DNA of 64,000 nt from Haloechinothrix aidingensis (GTDB taxonomy: Bacteria; Actinomycetota; Actinomycetes; Mycobacteriales; Pseudonocardiaceae): assembly GCF_013450155.1 (NCBI RefSeq), contig NZ_JACCKD010000004.1, forward strand, positions 548,657-612,656. Reading direction: 5' to 3'. Shown here in pieces: positions 34,339 through 43,548 of the stretch (the first letter of the stretch is position 1; each line of letters opens with the position of its first letter). Position numbers and translations under genes: made by a program. Under the pieces are notes generated by a model. It did no database searches, was not told the DNA's origin, and saw only the letters and a program-made list of their open reading frames with translations.

Positions 34339-37300
34339 AGCGTCGTCGAGGGCGCGGCGCACCCGCTTCTCGGAGACGGGATGAGCGGTACCGAGGGTCT
34401 GCGCGAAGAAGCTCACCCGCAGTTCCTCGAGCATCCAACCGACCTCGGCGAGCGGGCCCGCGCTGCGGTACCCGGCCCGGTCCTCCCGGCACCGCCGGTA
34501 GTCCTCCTCGAGCTCCGCCACGATGCGCATCCGTTCGGCGTCGCGGTCGGCCGCGGTCGCGAGCTTGTCCACCCGGCGCTCGATACCGCGCAGGTAGCGT
34601 TCCAGATCGGGCAGGCGGTACCAGCCCGCGTCCGCGACGAACCCGTCGTAGACCAGGCGGGACAGCTGCGCGGACATATCGGCACGGGCCTCGGCGAAGG
34701 CCGCTCGGGGCAGCTGCTCGACGGCCTGCACGGCGCGATGCCAGGCGACGAGCACCCCACGGACCCGCTCCACGGTCTCGGCGACCGTCGACTCCAGACC
34801 GGCACGCACCACCTCGGTCAGCCGCGCGAAGCCCTCGGCGTCCCATGCGGGGCCTCCCGCTTCGGCGATCAGCTTGTCCGCTGCGCACCGCGTGCAGTCG
34901 TCGAGCAGGCCGCCGACCCCGCCGTGCGGGTTGTTCGCCAGCTCGAGCTTGGCGGTGTTCGACAGCGTTCCGCGCAGCGCCTTGCGCGGGGACGGCACGT
35001 TGAGCAGCACCAGCTTGCGCGTTCCCTCGGCCATCGCGGCCCGCTGCTCGGCCGGTGTCGCCAGCACCCGGACATCGACGGCCTCCCCGGCGTCGACGAG
35101 CGCGGGGAAACCCCGCACCGCACCGGAGGCTGAGTCGTCCCCGGAACCGTCGAACGAGCGGGGCAGCTCGTCCATCGCCCAGTCCCGCAGGCCGCTTCGC
35201 TCGATGTCACCGCCCGCTTTGGACAGCTCGGTACGCAACCGCGGCGCGAGGTCGGCCCGCAGGGCCTGCAGATCCTTGCCCTCGCCGAGCACGCGATCCT
35301 GCTCGTCGACCACCCGGAACGTGATGGTGAGGTGCTCGGGCACCCTGGAGTAGTCCCAGGCGTCCGGGGGGATGTCGACGCCGTACATCGCGCACAGCTC
35401 GCGCGCCAGTGCCCGGCCGAGCGGTTCCTCGTGTGGCGTGAGCCGCGTCAGCACGGCACGCGCCGTGTCGGGGGCGGGCACGAGGTGGCGACGCAGCTGC
35501 TTGGGAAGGGACTTGATCAATGCCGTGACCAGGTCCTCGCGCAGCCCCGGCACCTGCCAGTCGAACGCCTCCGCTCCGGAGTCGGCGACCTGGTTGAGCA
35601 CGGCGAGCGGGATGTGCACGGTCACACCGTCGGCGTCGGCTCCGGGCTCGAACTGGTAGCTCACCGGCAGCTCGATCCTGCCGTGCCGCCACGTCGTCGG
35701 GTAATCGTTCTCGTCGACGCCGGGCGTGCCGGAGTTGATCAGCATCGCCTTGGTGAAGTCCAGCAGGTCCGGCTGCTGCCGCCGGGCTTTCTTCCACCAG
35801 GTGTCGAAGTGGCGGGCCGAGACGACCTCGGATCCGATGCGGCTGTCGTAGAACTCGAACAGCGCCTCGTCGTCGACGAGGATGTCCCTGCGGCGCGCCC
35901 GCTCCTCCAGCTCAGCGACCTCGGCCAGCAGCTCGGCGTTGTGCTTGAAGAAGCGATGGTTGGTGTCCCAGTCACCGTCCACGAGCGCGTGCCGGATGAA
36001 CAGCTCCCGGCACAGCTGCGGGTCGACGCCGGAGTAGGTGACCTTGCGCCCCTCCACGATCGGGATGCCGTAGAGCGTCACCTTCTCGTAGGCCATCACC
36101 GCACCGCGTTTGCGTTCCCAGTGCGGCTCGGAGTACGTGCGCCGCACCAGGTGCCCGGCGAGCTGCTCCACCCATTCCGGCTGGATCCCGGCGACCACCC
36201 GTGCCCACAGGCGTGAGGTCTCGACCAGCTCGCCCGCCATGACCCAGCGTGGGCTGCTGGAGAACAGCGCCGATCCGGGAAAGATCGCGAACCGCGCGCC
36301 GCGGGCCCCCAGGTAGTCCTTCTTGGTGGCGTCCCGCAGGCCGACGTGCGACAGCAGGCCGGCCAGCAGGCTTTTGTGGATGCGCTGGTACCCGGAGTCT
36401 GTGGTCTCTGCGTAGTCGAGCTCGCGCTTGGTCACGTCGATGCCCAGCGACTTCGCTGTCTCGCGCAGCTGGTTGTACACGTCCTGCCACTCGCGCACCC
36501 GTAGGTAGTTGATGAACTCGGCCGTGCAGAGCTTGCGGAACTTGCTGTTCGAGTTCTCCTTCTGGCGCGCGCGCAGGTGCTCCCAGAGGTTGATCAGCGC
36601 GAGGAAGTCGGACCTCGGGTGCGTGAAGCGGCCGTGCGCGGCATCGGCGGCACCGGTGTGCTCGGCAGGACGCTCCCGGGGGTCCTGAATGGATAGCGCG
36701 GCCGCCACGACCATCACGTGGTAGGCACAGCCGTGCTGCTCGGCCTCCAGAACCATGCGCGCCATACGGGGGTCGAGCGGGAACCGCGCCAGCTTGCGCC
36801 CGACAGGGGTGATCCGGTGGGCCGAGTGCGCGCCCGCCCCGCGGGAACCGTTGCCCTCGCCGCGTTCCTCAAGCGCTCCGAGCTCGCGCAACAGCTGCAC
36901 GCCGTCGGTGATCTGCCGGGTGTCCGGCGGGTCGAGGAACGGGAACTCGGCGATGTCGCCGAGCCCGGCCGAAGTCATCTGCAGGATCACCGAGGCGAGG
37001 TTGGTGCGCAGGATCTCCGGGTCGGTGAACCGCGGTCGCGCGGCGAAGTCCTCCTCCGGGTACAGCCGGACGCAGATACCGGGACCGATACGCCCGCAGC
37101 GCCCCTTGCGCTGGTCGGCCGAGGCCTGCGACACGCGCTCGATCGGCAGTCGCTGCACCTTCAGCCGGTTGCTGTACCGCGAGATCCTGGCGGTGCCCGG
37201 ATCGATGACGTAGCGAATCCCCGGCACCGTCAGCGAGGTCTCGGCGACGTTGGTGGCCAGCACGATGCGCCTGCCCCGGTGCGACTGGAACACACGCTGC

Positions 37301-38343
37301 TGCTCGGCGCTGGACAGCCGGGCGTACAGCGGCAGGATCTCGGTGTTCGGCAGCTTCCGCGCGGACAGCGCCTCGGCCGTGTCGCGGATCTCCCGCTCGC
37401 CCGACAGGAACACCAGCATGTCCCCCGGCCCCTCCGCGGCGAGCTCGTCGACCGCGTCGCTGATGGCCTGGACCTGATCCCTGTCCGGATCGGCATCCGG
37501 ATCGTCGGGGTCGACGACCGGCCGGTACCGCACCTCGACGGGGTACGTGCGCCCGGAAACCTCCAGCACCGGCGCCGGTTCGGCCGCACCGCCGAAGTGC
37601 CGTGCGAAGCGTTCCGGGTCGATGGTGGCCGATGTGATGATCACCTTCAGGTCGGGTCTGCGCGGCAGCAGCCGCTTCAGGTAGCCGAGCAGGAAGTCGA
37701 TGTTCAGGCTGCGCTCGTGCGCCTCGTCGATGATGAGGGTGTCGTAGGCGCGCAGCATCGGGTCGTGCTGGATCTCGGCGAGCAGGATGCCGTCCGTGGC
37801 GACCTTGACGAGGGTGTCGTCCCCGACGCGATCGGTGAAGCGCACCTTCCAGCCGACCGTGCCGCCCGGCTCCGTACGCAGCTCGGCGGCAAGGCGCTCG
37901 GCCACCGACCGGGCCGCGATACGCCGTGGCTGGGTGTGCCCGATCATGCCGCGCACACCCCTGCCGAGCTCGAGGCAGATCTTGGGCAGCTGCGTCGTCT
38001 TGCCGGAACCGGTCTCGCCGGCCACGATCACGACCTGGTTGTCCCGGATCGCCGCGGCGATGTCCTCGCTACGCTGGCTGACCGGCAGCTCGGCGGGATA
38101 GTCGACGGCAGGCACGGCGGCGCGGCGGGCGGCGACGCGCCGCTCCGCGGCAGCGACGTCCTCGGCGATCGTCGCCAGGGTGGAACGCAGGGCCTCCTGG
38201 TCGGAGAGCTTGCGGGTCCCGTCGATCCGGCGGCGCAGCCGGTGCCGGTCACTGATCAGCAGGCCGTCGAGGCGCTCGCGGAGGTCACCGGCTGTGACGG
38301 GACCGTTGCCGGTGACGGCCCCTGCCGGTCGTGATGTAGACAT
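34327..38343 (-). CDS. hrpA: ATP-dependent RNA helicase HrpA
   Basis: Large DEAH-box RNA helicase of 1338 residues, HrpA family (usually about 1300). It has Walker A GETGSGKT (109-116), the DEAH box at 206-209 (LIIDEAHERSLN), motif III ITSATID, and motif VI QRKGRCGRIGPG. Winged-helix/ratchet, OB-fold and the long DUF3418 C-terminal region (GVDIPPDAWDYSRVPEHL and onward) follow. In other bacteria HrpA handles mRNA processing and stalled ribosomes. ATG 38343 was chosen; the open frame before it runs into the divergent neighbour's start. Its 3' end is embedded in a hairpin. Confidence 0.95.
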   Translation of the reverse strand: MSTSRPAGAVTGNGPVTAGDLRERLDGLLISDRHRLRRRIDGTRKLSDQEALRSTLATIAEDVAAAERRVAARRAAVPAVDYPAELPVSQRSEDIAAAIRDNQVVIVAGETGSGKTTQLPKICLELGRGVRGMIGHTQPRRIAARSVAERLAAELRTEPGGTVGWKVRFTDRVGDDTLVKVATDGILLAEIQHDPMLRAYDTLIIDEAHERSLNIDFLLGYLKRLLPRRPDLKVIITSATIDPERFARHFGGAAEPAPVLEVSGRTYPVEVRYRPVVDPDDPDADPDRDQVQAISDAVDELAAEGPGDMLVFLSGEREIRDTAEALSARKLPNTEILPLYARLSSAEQQRVFQSHRGRRIVLATNVAETSLTVPGIRYVIDPGTARISRYSNRLKVQRLPIERVSQASADQRKGRCGRIGPGICVRLYPEEDFAARPRFTDPEILRTNLASVILQMTSAGLGDIAEFPFLDPPDTRQITDGVQLLRELGALEERGEGNGSRGAGAHSAHRITPVGRKLARFPLDPRMARMVLEAEQHGCAYHVMVVAAALSIQDPRERPAEHTGAADAAHGRFTHPRSDFLALINLWEHLRARQKENSNSKFRKLCTAEFINYLRVREWQDVYNQLRETAKSLGIDVTKRELDYAETTDSGYQRIHKSLLAGLLSHVGLRDATKKDYLGARGARFAIFPGSALFSSSPRWVMAGELVETSRLWARVVAGIQPEWVEQLAGHLVRRTYSEPHWERKRGAVMAYEKVTLYGIPIVEGRKVTYSGVDPQLCRELFIRHALVDGDWDTNHRFFKHNAELLAEVAELEERARRRDILVDDEALFEFYDSRIGSEVVSARHFDTWWKKARRQQPDLLDFTKAMLINSGTPGVDENDYPTTWRHGRIELPVSYQFEPGADADGVTVHIPLAVLNQVADSGAEAFDWQVPGLREDLVTALIKSLPKQLRRHLVPAPDTARAVLTRLTPHEEPLGRALARELCAMYGVDIPPDAWDYSRVPEHLTITFRVVDEQDRVLGEGKDLQALRADLAPRLRTELSKAGGDIERSGLRDWAMDELPRSFDGSGDDSASGAVRGFPALVDAGEAVDVRVLATPAEQRAAMAEGTRKLVLLNVPSPRKALRGTLSNTAKLELANNPHGGVGGLLDDCTRCAADKLIAEAGGPAWDAEGFARLTEVVRAGLESTVAETVERVRGVLVAWHRAVQAVEQLPRAAFAEARADMSAQLSRLVYDGFVADAGWYRLPDLERYLRGIERRVDKLATAADRDAERMRIVAELEEDYRRCREDRAGYRSAGPLAEVGWMLEELRVSFFAQTLGTAHPVSEKRVRRALDDACAE

Positions 38344-38377
38344 ACCGGGGTCCAGGATATCGGGGCACAATGAGGGC

Positions 38378-38743
38378 ATGTACCGCGTCCTCGCGGACGC
38401 CACCATGAGCGTGCACCTGGCCTTCCTGGCCTACGTGCTGCTCGGTGGGTTCCTGGCCTGGCGGTGGCCCCGCGCGATCGTGCCGCACGCGATCGCCACC
38501 GCCTGGGCTGTCACGATCGTCACATTCGGGTTCACCTGCCCGTTGACGCCGCTGGAGAACCACTTCCGCGCGGAGGCAGGCGAGCGCGGCGCCGGCAACG
38601 GGTTCATCGAGCACTACCTCGCGAACATCGTGTACCCGCAGCAGCACATCGAGCTGCTCTGGGCGGCCTCGGCCGTGGTGGTGCTCGTCTCCTGGGCAGG
38701 GCTCGTCGTGCTGCTGCGCAGGCGGGCGGGCGTGCGCGCGTGA
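38378..38743 (+). CDS. DUF2784 family membrane protein
   Basis: A 121-residue integral membrane protein with three to four hydrophobic segments (about 10-27, 33-52, 92-112). The DUF2784 pattern is VHLAFLAYVLLGGFLAWRW, then TFGFTCPLTPLENHFR and GFIEHYLANIVYP. Function unknown. It diverges from hrpA with only 34 bp between starts. Confidence 0.85.
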   Translation: MYRVLADATMSVHLAFLAYVLLGGFLAWRWPRAIVPHAIATAWAVTIVTFGFTCPLTPLENHFRAEAGERGAGNGFIEHYLANIVYPQQHIELLWAASAVVVLVSWAGLVVLLRRRAGVRA

Positions 38744-38787
38744 CGGTGCCGGTCGGTGCAAGTCGGCGCGGGTCGGCGTAGGTCCGG

Positions 38788-39240
38788 TCAGTTCGCGATG
38801 GTCGACTGCGCGGCGCGGAGCTTGTTGCACAGCCGTTCCAGGACCCGCAGCTCCTCCTCGTTGAGCGCGCCACCGACGTAGGCGGCGATCGCGTCGGCGT
38901 GCGCGCGGCCTACCCTGCGCTGCACGACCAGCCCGTGCTCGGTGAGCACCACGAGGGTGCCGCGACCGTCCGCGGGATCGCGTTCCCTGCGGACCAGACC
39001 GTCGGCCTCCATGCGCTCGATCAGCCTGCTCAGGCTGGGCTGGGCAAGCAGGATGTGCTCGTTGAGCTCGTTCAGGCGGAGCCGGGCACCGGGGAACAGG
39101 GTCAGGTTGTAGAGCACGTCGTACTCGGAGAGGCTGATCTCGGCGGTACGGAAGTTCGCCTTGAACCGCCGCAGCAACGTGACCTGCGAGCGGAACAACG
39201 CTTCCCATGCTTGGACGGCCTGCTTCTGGCCGCGCTCCAT
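38788..39240 (-). CDS. MarR-family transcriptional regulator
   Basis: A 150-residue winged-helix MarR regulator. Helices include SEYDVLYNLTLFPGARLRLN and the recognition helix LAQPSLSRLIERMEADGLV, and the wing is RRERDPADGRGTLVVLTEHG. ATG 39240 has GGAGGTGGG upstream. It is monocistronic and convergent with the DUF2784 gene. No palindrome before it was clear enough to name, and its targets are unknown. Confidence 0.88.
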   Translation of the reverse strand: MERGQKQAVQAWEALFRSQVTLLRRFKANFRTAEISLSEYDVLYNLTLFPGARLRLNELNEHILLAQPSLSRLIERMEADGLVRRERDPADGRGTLVVLTEHGLVVQRRVGRAHADAIAAYVGGALNEEELRVLERLCNKLRAAQSTIAN

Positions 39241-39449
39241 CGCCCACCTCCGGTTCGTCCTGGTCGGGTCCAATCCTGCCAGCGACGGGCGAGCAGTGGG
39301 GGCCATTCTGCGCGATCATGCGACACGCCCACCACCGTCCGCCCTCCGGGGGATCCGGCAGAACTGATGCGCCTCGTGGCGTCACGATCACGCAACGGCG
39401 CCGTCACACCTGTCGAAAAGGGCTGGACGACCCGCGAGGAATCAGCATC

Positions 39450-39662
39450 ATGTCTGCTCGAGATACCTGGACGATCGCCTGCCGAGACCTGGCAGGCCGA
39501 CGGCGGAACATCACGGTGTTCGCCAGCGAGAGCAAGGTCGTGCTCATCGCCCCGCCGGGCGAGTCAGCGGTACTGACCAGGCTGGACGTCGGCAAGCTGC
39601 GCGCGGCCCTGCGGGACGCCGTGATCAGCACCGAGGACGCCAACGACGCCCGCACGCACTAA
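39450..39662 (+). CDS. Small protein of unknown function
   Basis: A 70-residue protein with no recognised family. Predicted beta-strands (TWTIACRDLAGRRRNITVFA, then KVVLIAPPGESAVLT) are followed by a helix (KLRAALRDAVI) and an acidic end. ATG with GAGGA 10 nt upstream. It resembles short DUF397-like or regulator-associated proteins in size and charge but lacks their motif. Confidence rests on codon use and the ribosome-binding site. Confidence 0.55.
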   Translation: MSARDTWTIACRDLAGRRRNITVFASESKVVLIAPPGESAVLTRLDVGKLRAALRDAVISTEDANDARTH

Positions 39663-39730
39663 CCGGGCGCGACTTCCCGGACCTCCACCCGGCGGTCGGA
39701 CCGGAGCCGGATGGGATGACCGGCTAGCGT

Positions 39731-39750
39731 TACCTACTCGCGAGTAGGTA
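39731..39750. promoter_or_regulatory. Perfect 20-bp palindrome before the acyl-CoA reductase gene (copy 2)
   Basis: TACCTACTCGCGAGTAGGTA is a perfect palindrome ending 38 bp upstream of the gene start. A 17/20 match lies before the acyl-CoA ligase (34233-34252). TetR-type operators often look like this. The cognate regulator is not identified. Confidence 0.7.
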
Positions 39751-39788
39751 TTGTCGAGCTCGCCTGTTCCCGCCCCAGGAGGTCGAGC

Positions 39789-41780
39789 ATGCCCACGTAC
39801 TTCGTCACCGGCGCGACCGGCTTCATCGGACGTCGCCTCGTCACACGGCTGCTCGAACGGGACGCCACCGCGACGGTGTACGCGCTCGTTCGCCCGTCGT
39901 CGAAACACCGGCTCACCGAGCTCGCGGCCACGCTCGACCGGCCGGAGGCCCTCGTCCCCGTCCCCGGCGACCTCACCGAGAGCTCGCTGGGTGTCGACCC
40001 GGCGACGCTCGGGCCCGTCGACCACGTCGTCCACCTGGCAGCCATCTACGACTTCACCGCGAGCGAGGAGGCCAACACCGCGGCGAACGTCACCGGCACC
40101 CGCAACCTCATCGAGCTGGTGGAACGGCTCGGGTCTCCGCGCCTGCACCACGTCTCCTCGATCGCGGTGGCAGGAGACCACGCGGGACGTTTCACCGAGG
40201 CCGACTTCGACCTCGGCCAGTCCCTGCCGTCGCCGTACCACGCCACCAAGTTCGAGGCGGAGAAGCTGGTGCGCGGGCAGCGCAGCGCCCCGGTCACGGT
40301 ATACCGGCCGTCCGCTGTGGTCGGTGACTCGCGGACAGGGGAGATGGACAAGATCGACGGGCCGTACTACTTCCTGCCCGCGATCTCGCGGCTGGCCGCG
40401 CTGCCGGCCCGGCTCCCGCTGCCCGGCATCGACCTCGGCGCCACCAACCTGGTGCCGGTGGACTACGTCGTCGACGCGATGGCGTACCTGATGCATCGCG
40501 AGGCGCCCTCGGGGACCACCTACCACCTCGGCGCCGCCGAACCCCAGTCACTGAACGAGGTCTACAACGCGTTCGCCCGCGCTGCCGGCGCGCCCCGCAT
40601 CGCCGCGGTGGCACCCGAGCGCGTCTCGACGGTCCTGCGCGCCGCCGCGGGCAGGGCAGGCAAGCGGGTGATCTCGGCGGTGGAGTCGACGCGCAACGGG
40701 GGTGAAGCCGTCGCGTCGGTGCTCGCCGAACTCGGCGTGCCGCGCGAGGTCCTTCCGCACCTGTCCACGCCCGTGCGCTTCGATACCGCGGCCACACGGG
40801 ACGCGCTGGCAGGCACCGGGATCGAGCTGCCCCGGCTCGCCGACTACGCGGGCCCGCTCTACCGGTACTGGGCCCAGCACCTCGACACCGACCGCACCCG
40901 CCGCCGGGACCCGCGAGGCGCCCTTTACGGGCGCACCGTGCTCATCACCGGGGCGTCCTCCGGAATCGGGCGGGCGGCCGCGCAGCAGGTCGCAGGCGAG
41001 GGGGCGTCCGTCGTGCTGGTGGCGCGCCGGGGCGACGAGCTCGACACGGTGTGCGAGCGCATCCGCGAATCCGGCGGCACGGCGCACGCGTTCCCCTGCG
41101 ACCTCACCGACGGCGAGTCGGTGGACACCCTGGTCAAGAACGTGCTCGACGAGGTAGGCGGGGTGGACATGGTGGTCAACAACGCGGGCCGCTCCATCCG
41201 CCGGTCGGTGCACCTGTCCACGCAGCGGTTCCACGACTTCGAGCGCACCATGGCGATCAACTACTTCGGACACGTCCGGCTGGTGCTCGGGCTGCTGCCG
41301 TCGATGCAGCGGCGCGGGTTCGGGCACGTCGTCAACATCACCAGCCAGGGTCTGGAGACGGACACGCCACGGTTCTCTGCCTACCTCGCCTCCAAGGCCG
41401 CGCTCGAGGAGTTCGGGCTCGCCGCCGGCAGGGAGACGTTCGTCGACGGCGTGACGTTCACGTCGCTGCGTATGCCGCTGGTGCGCACCGAGATGATCGC
41501 GCCGACAGGGGTGTACCGCACGCTGCCCACGATCAGCGCCTCCTCGGCCGGCAAGCTCGTGCTCAAGGCTCTCGTCCGCCGGCCGGTGATCCTGAGCCTG
41601 CCCGCGGGCAACGCCGCCGAGCTCGCGGGCCGCCTGAGTCCCCGGGTGTCCCGGCTGGTCGCCAACACCATCTACCGGATCATGCCCGAGTCGGCTCCGG
41701 AGGCAGCGGACCGCGGCAGGAGGCCGCTTCCTGCCGTGGCAGCGACGATGACCCGGCTGGCGTGGCGCCGCAGCCCGTGA
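39789..41780 (+). CDS. Two-domain fatty acyl-CoA reductase (SDR fusion, AcrA1/Fcr-like)
   Basis: A 663-residue fusion of two NAD(P)-binding domains. Residues 1-about 370 form an extended-SDR/NAD-epimerase-like domain (FVTGATGFIGRRLV; YHATKFEAEKL). Residues about 380-600 form a classical SDR (LITGASSGIGRAAAQQVA; NNAG; YLASKAALEEF). This layout is that of mycobacterial Rv3391/Fcr-type fatty acyl-CoA reductases, which make fatty aldehydes or alcohols, for example for wax esters. It is preceded by a perfect palindrome shared with the acyl-CoA ligase at 32.5 kb. Probably membrane-associated. Confidence 0.88.
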   Translation: MPTYFVTGATGFIGRRLVTRLLERDATATVYALVRPSSKHRLTELAATLDRPEALVPVPGDLTESSLGVDPATLGPVDHVVHLAAIYDFTASEEANTAANVTGTRNLIELVERLGSPRLHHVSSIAVAGDHAGRFTEADFDLGQSLPSPYHATKFEAEKLVRGQRSAPVTVYRPSAVVGDSRTGEMDKIDGPYYFLPAISRLAALPARLPLPGIDLGATNLVPVDYVVDAMAYLMHREAPSGTTYHLGAAEPQSLNEVYNAFARAAGAPRIAAVAPERVSTVLRAAAGRAGKRVISAVESTRNGGEAVASVLAELGVPREVLPHLSTPVRFDTAATRDALAGTGIELPRLADYAGPLYRYWAQHLDTDRTRRRDPRGALYGRTVLITGASSGIGRAAAQQVAGEGASVVLVARRGDELDTVCERIRESGGTAHAFPCDLTDGESVDTLVKNVLDEVGGVDMVVNNAGRSIRRSVHLSTQRFHDFERTMAINYFGHVRLVLGLLPSMQRRGFGHVVNITSQGLETDTPRFSAYLASKAALEEFGLAAGRETFVDGVTFTSLRMPLVRTEMIAPTGVYRTLPTISASSAGKLVLKALVRRPVILSLPAGNAAELAGRLSPRVSRLVANTIYRIMPESAPEAADRGRRPLPAVAATMTRLAWRRSP

Positions 41781-41853
41781 CCGTCGTCGCCGCGCCCGCG
41801 AGGCGCGCCGACCGCGCTCACGGCCCCGGCCGGGCCCGTGTACCTTCGGCGAC

Positions 41854-42348
41854 ATGCTGGCCTTGACGTCGCTGTCGCGAGCCGTGCGGCAGTGGGTCAC
41901 ACGGTCACCGCTGCTGGTCCAGCTGCTGCGGCAGGGCACGTGGTACGTCGCGGCAGGTGTGGCGGCCACGGGTATCCACGCCGGACTGTTCCTGCTGCTG
42001 CGCGAACCGCTCGGCACCTACCCGGCCAACATCAGCGCGATCGTGGTCTCGACGGTGGCCAACACCGAGTTCCATCACTACGTCACGTTCAACGCGCGCG
42101 GCAGCTCCAGGCTCCGGCGTCTGGTCGCGATCGCGGTCACCATCGCCTTCTACGCCACGTACAGCTCCACGGCGCTGGCCGTGCTGCAGCTGGTGGTGCC
42201 GGATCCGTCCGCCGCTCAGCAGACCACGACGATCGTCGCCGCGGCGCTGGTGTTCGGGCTCGTGCGTTTCGTCCTGCTTCGCGTGTGGGTGTTCGCGCGG
42301 ACCAGCCGGTCCCGCCGCCGCGCCCGCGAACTCCGCGGGCACCGGTGA
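41854..42348 (+). CDS. GtrA-like membrane protein
   Basis: A 164-residue membrane protein of the GtrA/DPMS-associated family with four hydrophobic segments (about 30-52, 56-76, 87-110, 122-145). The N-terminal LLRQGTWYVAAGVAATGIHA and NTEFHHYVTFN fit the family's conserved regions. GtrA proteins help move lipid-linked sugars across the membrane. No glycosyltransferase gene adjoins it. A basic Arg-rich tail follows the last segment. Confidence 0.82.
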   Translation: MLALTSLSRAVRQWVTRSPLLVQLLRQGTWYVAAGVAATGIHAGLFLLLREPLGTYPANISAIVVSTVANTEFHHYVTFNARGSSRLRRLVAIAVTIAFYATYSSTALAVLQLVVPDPSAAQQTTTIVAAALVFGLVRFVLLRVWVFARTSRSRRRARELRGHR

Positions 42349-42419
42349 GCACGACGCGTACCCGCGCGCCCCGCCGCACCGGGTGCGAGCTGTCACGTTG
42401 CCCGGAACACACCCGGAAC

Positions 42420-42530
42420 CCTACGCTGGGAGCGCTGTCCGACGGCAGCCGGAAGCCGGTGAGAGTCCGGCACGGTCGCGCCACTGTAACCGTCCCGCAC
42501 GGGAGTCAGACCCGGCTCGCCGTCGATCCG
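42420..42530 (+). promoter_or_regulatory. Cobalamin (B12) riboswitch upstream of cbtB
   Basis: The leader contains the cobalamin-riboswitch core: AAGCCGGTGAGAGTCCGGC (42453-42471), the B12 box GCCACTG (42480-42486) within CGCGCCACTGTAACCG, and GGGAGTCAGACCC (42501-42513). It ends about 40 nt before cbtB. High adenosylcobalamin should repress cobalt uptake. Edges are approximate. Confidence 0.9.
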
Positions 42531-42569
42531 CCCCAACAGGGCCGCACGAGCCCGAGGAGGTCGAACATC

Positions 42570-42779
42570 ATGACACAGGCGGTCGCGATTCCCGCCCCGC
42601 AACCCGTCAGCATCCCGATCAGGGAGATCCTGCCGTACGCGATCCTGGTCAGCGTGCTCGCACTGGCCGCGCTGTACTTCGTCAGCACGGACAACAACGC
42701 GATGACACTGATGGCCGAGGGCTACGTGCACGAGTTCCTGCACGACGGGAGGCACCTGATGGCCTTCCCCTGCCACTGA
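42570..42779 (+). CDS. cbtB: Cobalt transporter subunit CbtB
   Basis: A 69-residue membrane protein with one transmembrane helix (about 22-41, LPYAILVSVLALAALYFV) and a C-terminal His-containing motif (HEFLHDGRHLMAFPCH) thought to bind metal. GAGGAGG precedes the ATG. It directly follows a cobalamin riboswitch and precedes cbtA, the diagnostic context for the CbtAB cobalt importer. Confidence 0.92.
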   Translation: MTQAVAIPAPQPVSIPIREILPYAILVSVLALAALYFVSTDNNAMTLMAEGYVHEFLHDGRHLMAFPCH

Positions 42780-42798
42780 GGGGAAGGAGTCACCTCAC

Positions 42799-43548
42799 AT
42801 GATGCGGACATTGCTGGTCCGCGGCCTGCTCGCCGGTCTGCTCGGCGGTGTGGTCGCGGCCGTTTTCGCATACGTGGTCGGCCAGCCCCTGATGGACGCC
42901 GCGATCGAGGTCGAGGAGGCGGCCGCGCACGGGCACGATCACGGTGACCCGCTGGTCGGCAGAGGGGTACAGAGCACGTTCGGGCTGCTCGTGGCGCACG
43001 CCGCCTACGGTGTGGCCATCGGCGGGCTGTTCTCCCTGCTGTTCGCACTGGCCTACGGGCGCTTCGGCGCGTGGAGCCCGCGCGCCTACGCGGCGGTGCT
43101 CGCCACCGGTGCGTTCCTGGCCGTGTCGCTGGTTCCGTTCCTGGCCTACCCAGCCAACCCTCCGGGGGTCGGCGAGGCTTCCAGCGTCAACGCGCGCACG
43201 GCTGCCTACTTCGGACTGCTGGCGATCTCGGTGGTCGCTGCCGGTATCGCGCTGTACGTCGCCACCCGGCTCACCGGCAGGTGGGGCGGCTTCAACACCG
43301 GCATCGCCCTCACGGCGGGCTACCTCGCCGTGGTGACGGTCTCCGGCGTGCTGCTACCGGGCTTCGACGAGGCCGACGGCTTCCCCGCTGAGCTGCTGTG
43401 GGACTTCCGGGTAGCCGCGCTCGGCAACCTCGTGGTGTTCTGGGTCGTGCTCGGCGTGGCGTTCGGTGCGCTGGCGCAGCGCTCGCTACCCGCGCACGCG
43501 TCCGCGAGCGCGCAGGCGACGGGACTCCGGCAGGCCGGGGCTAGCTAA
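42799..43548 (+). CDS. cbtA: Cobalt transporter subunit CbtA
   Basis: A 249-residue cobalt importer subunit with about five transmembrane helices. The first (LLVRGLLAGLLGGVVAAVFA) is followed by a loop containing HGHDHGD, a likely metal-capture motif. GAAGGAG precedes the ATG, 19 bp after cbtB. Its TAA stop overlaps the convergent cobQ stop, so no terminator fits between the genes. Regulated by the upstream riboswitch. Confidence 0.92.
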   Translation: MMRTLLVRGLLAGLLGGVVAAVFAYVVGQPLMDAAIEVEEAAAHGHDHGDPLVGRGVQSTFGLLVAHAAYGVAIGGLFSLLFALAYGRFGAWSPRAYAAVLATGAFLAVSLVPFLAYPANPPGVGEASSVNARTAAYFGLLAISVVAAGIALYVATRLTGRWGGFNTGIALTAGYLAVVTVSGVLLPGFDEADGFPAELLWDFRVAALGNLVVFWVVLGVAFGALAQRSLPAHASASAQATGLRQAGAS

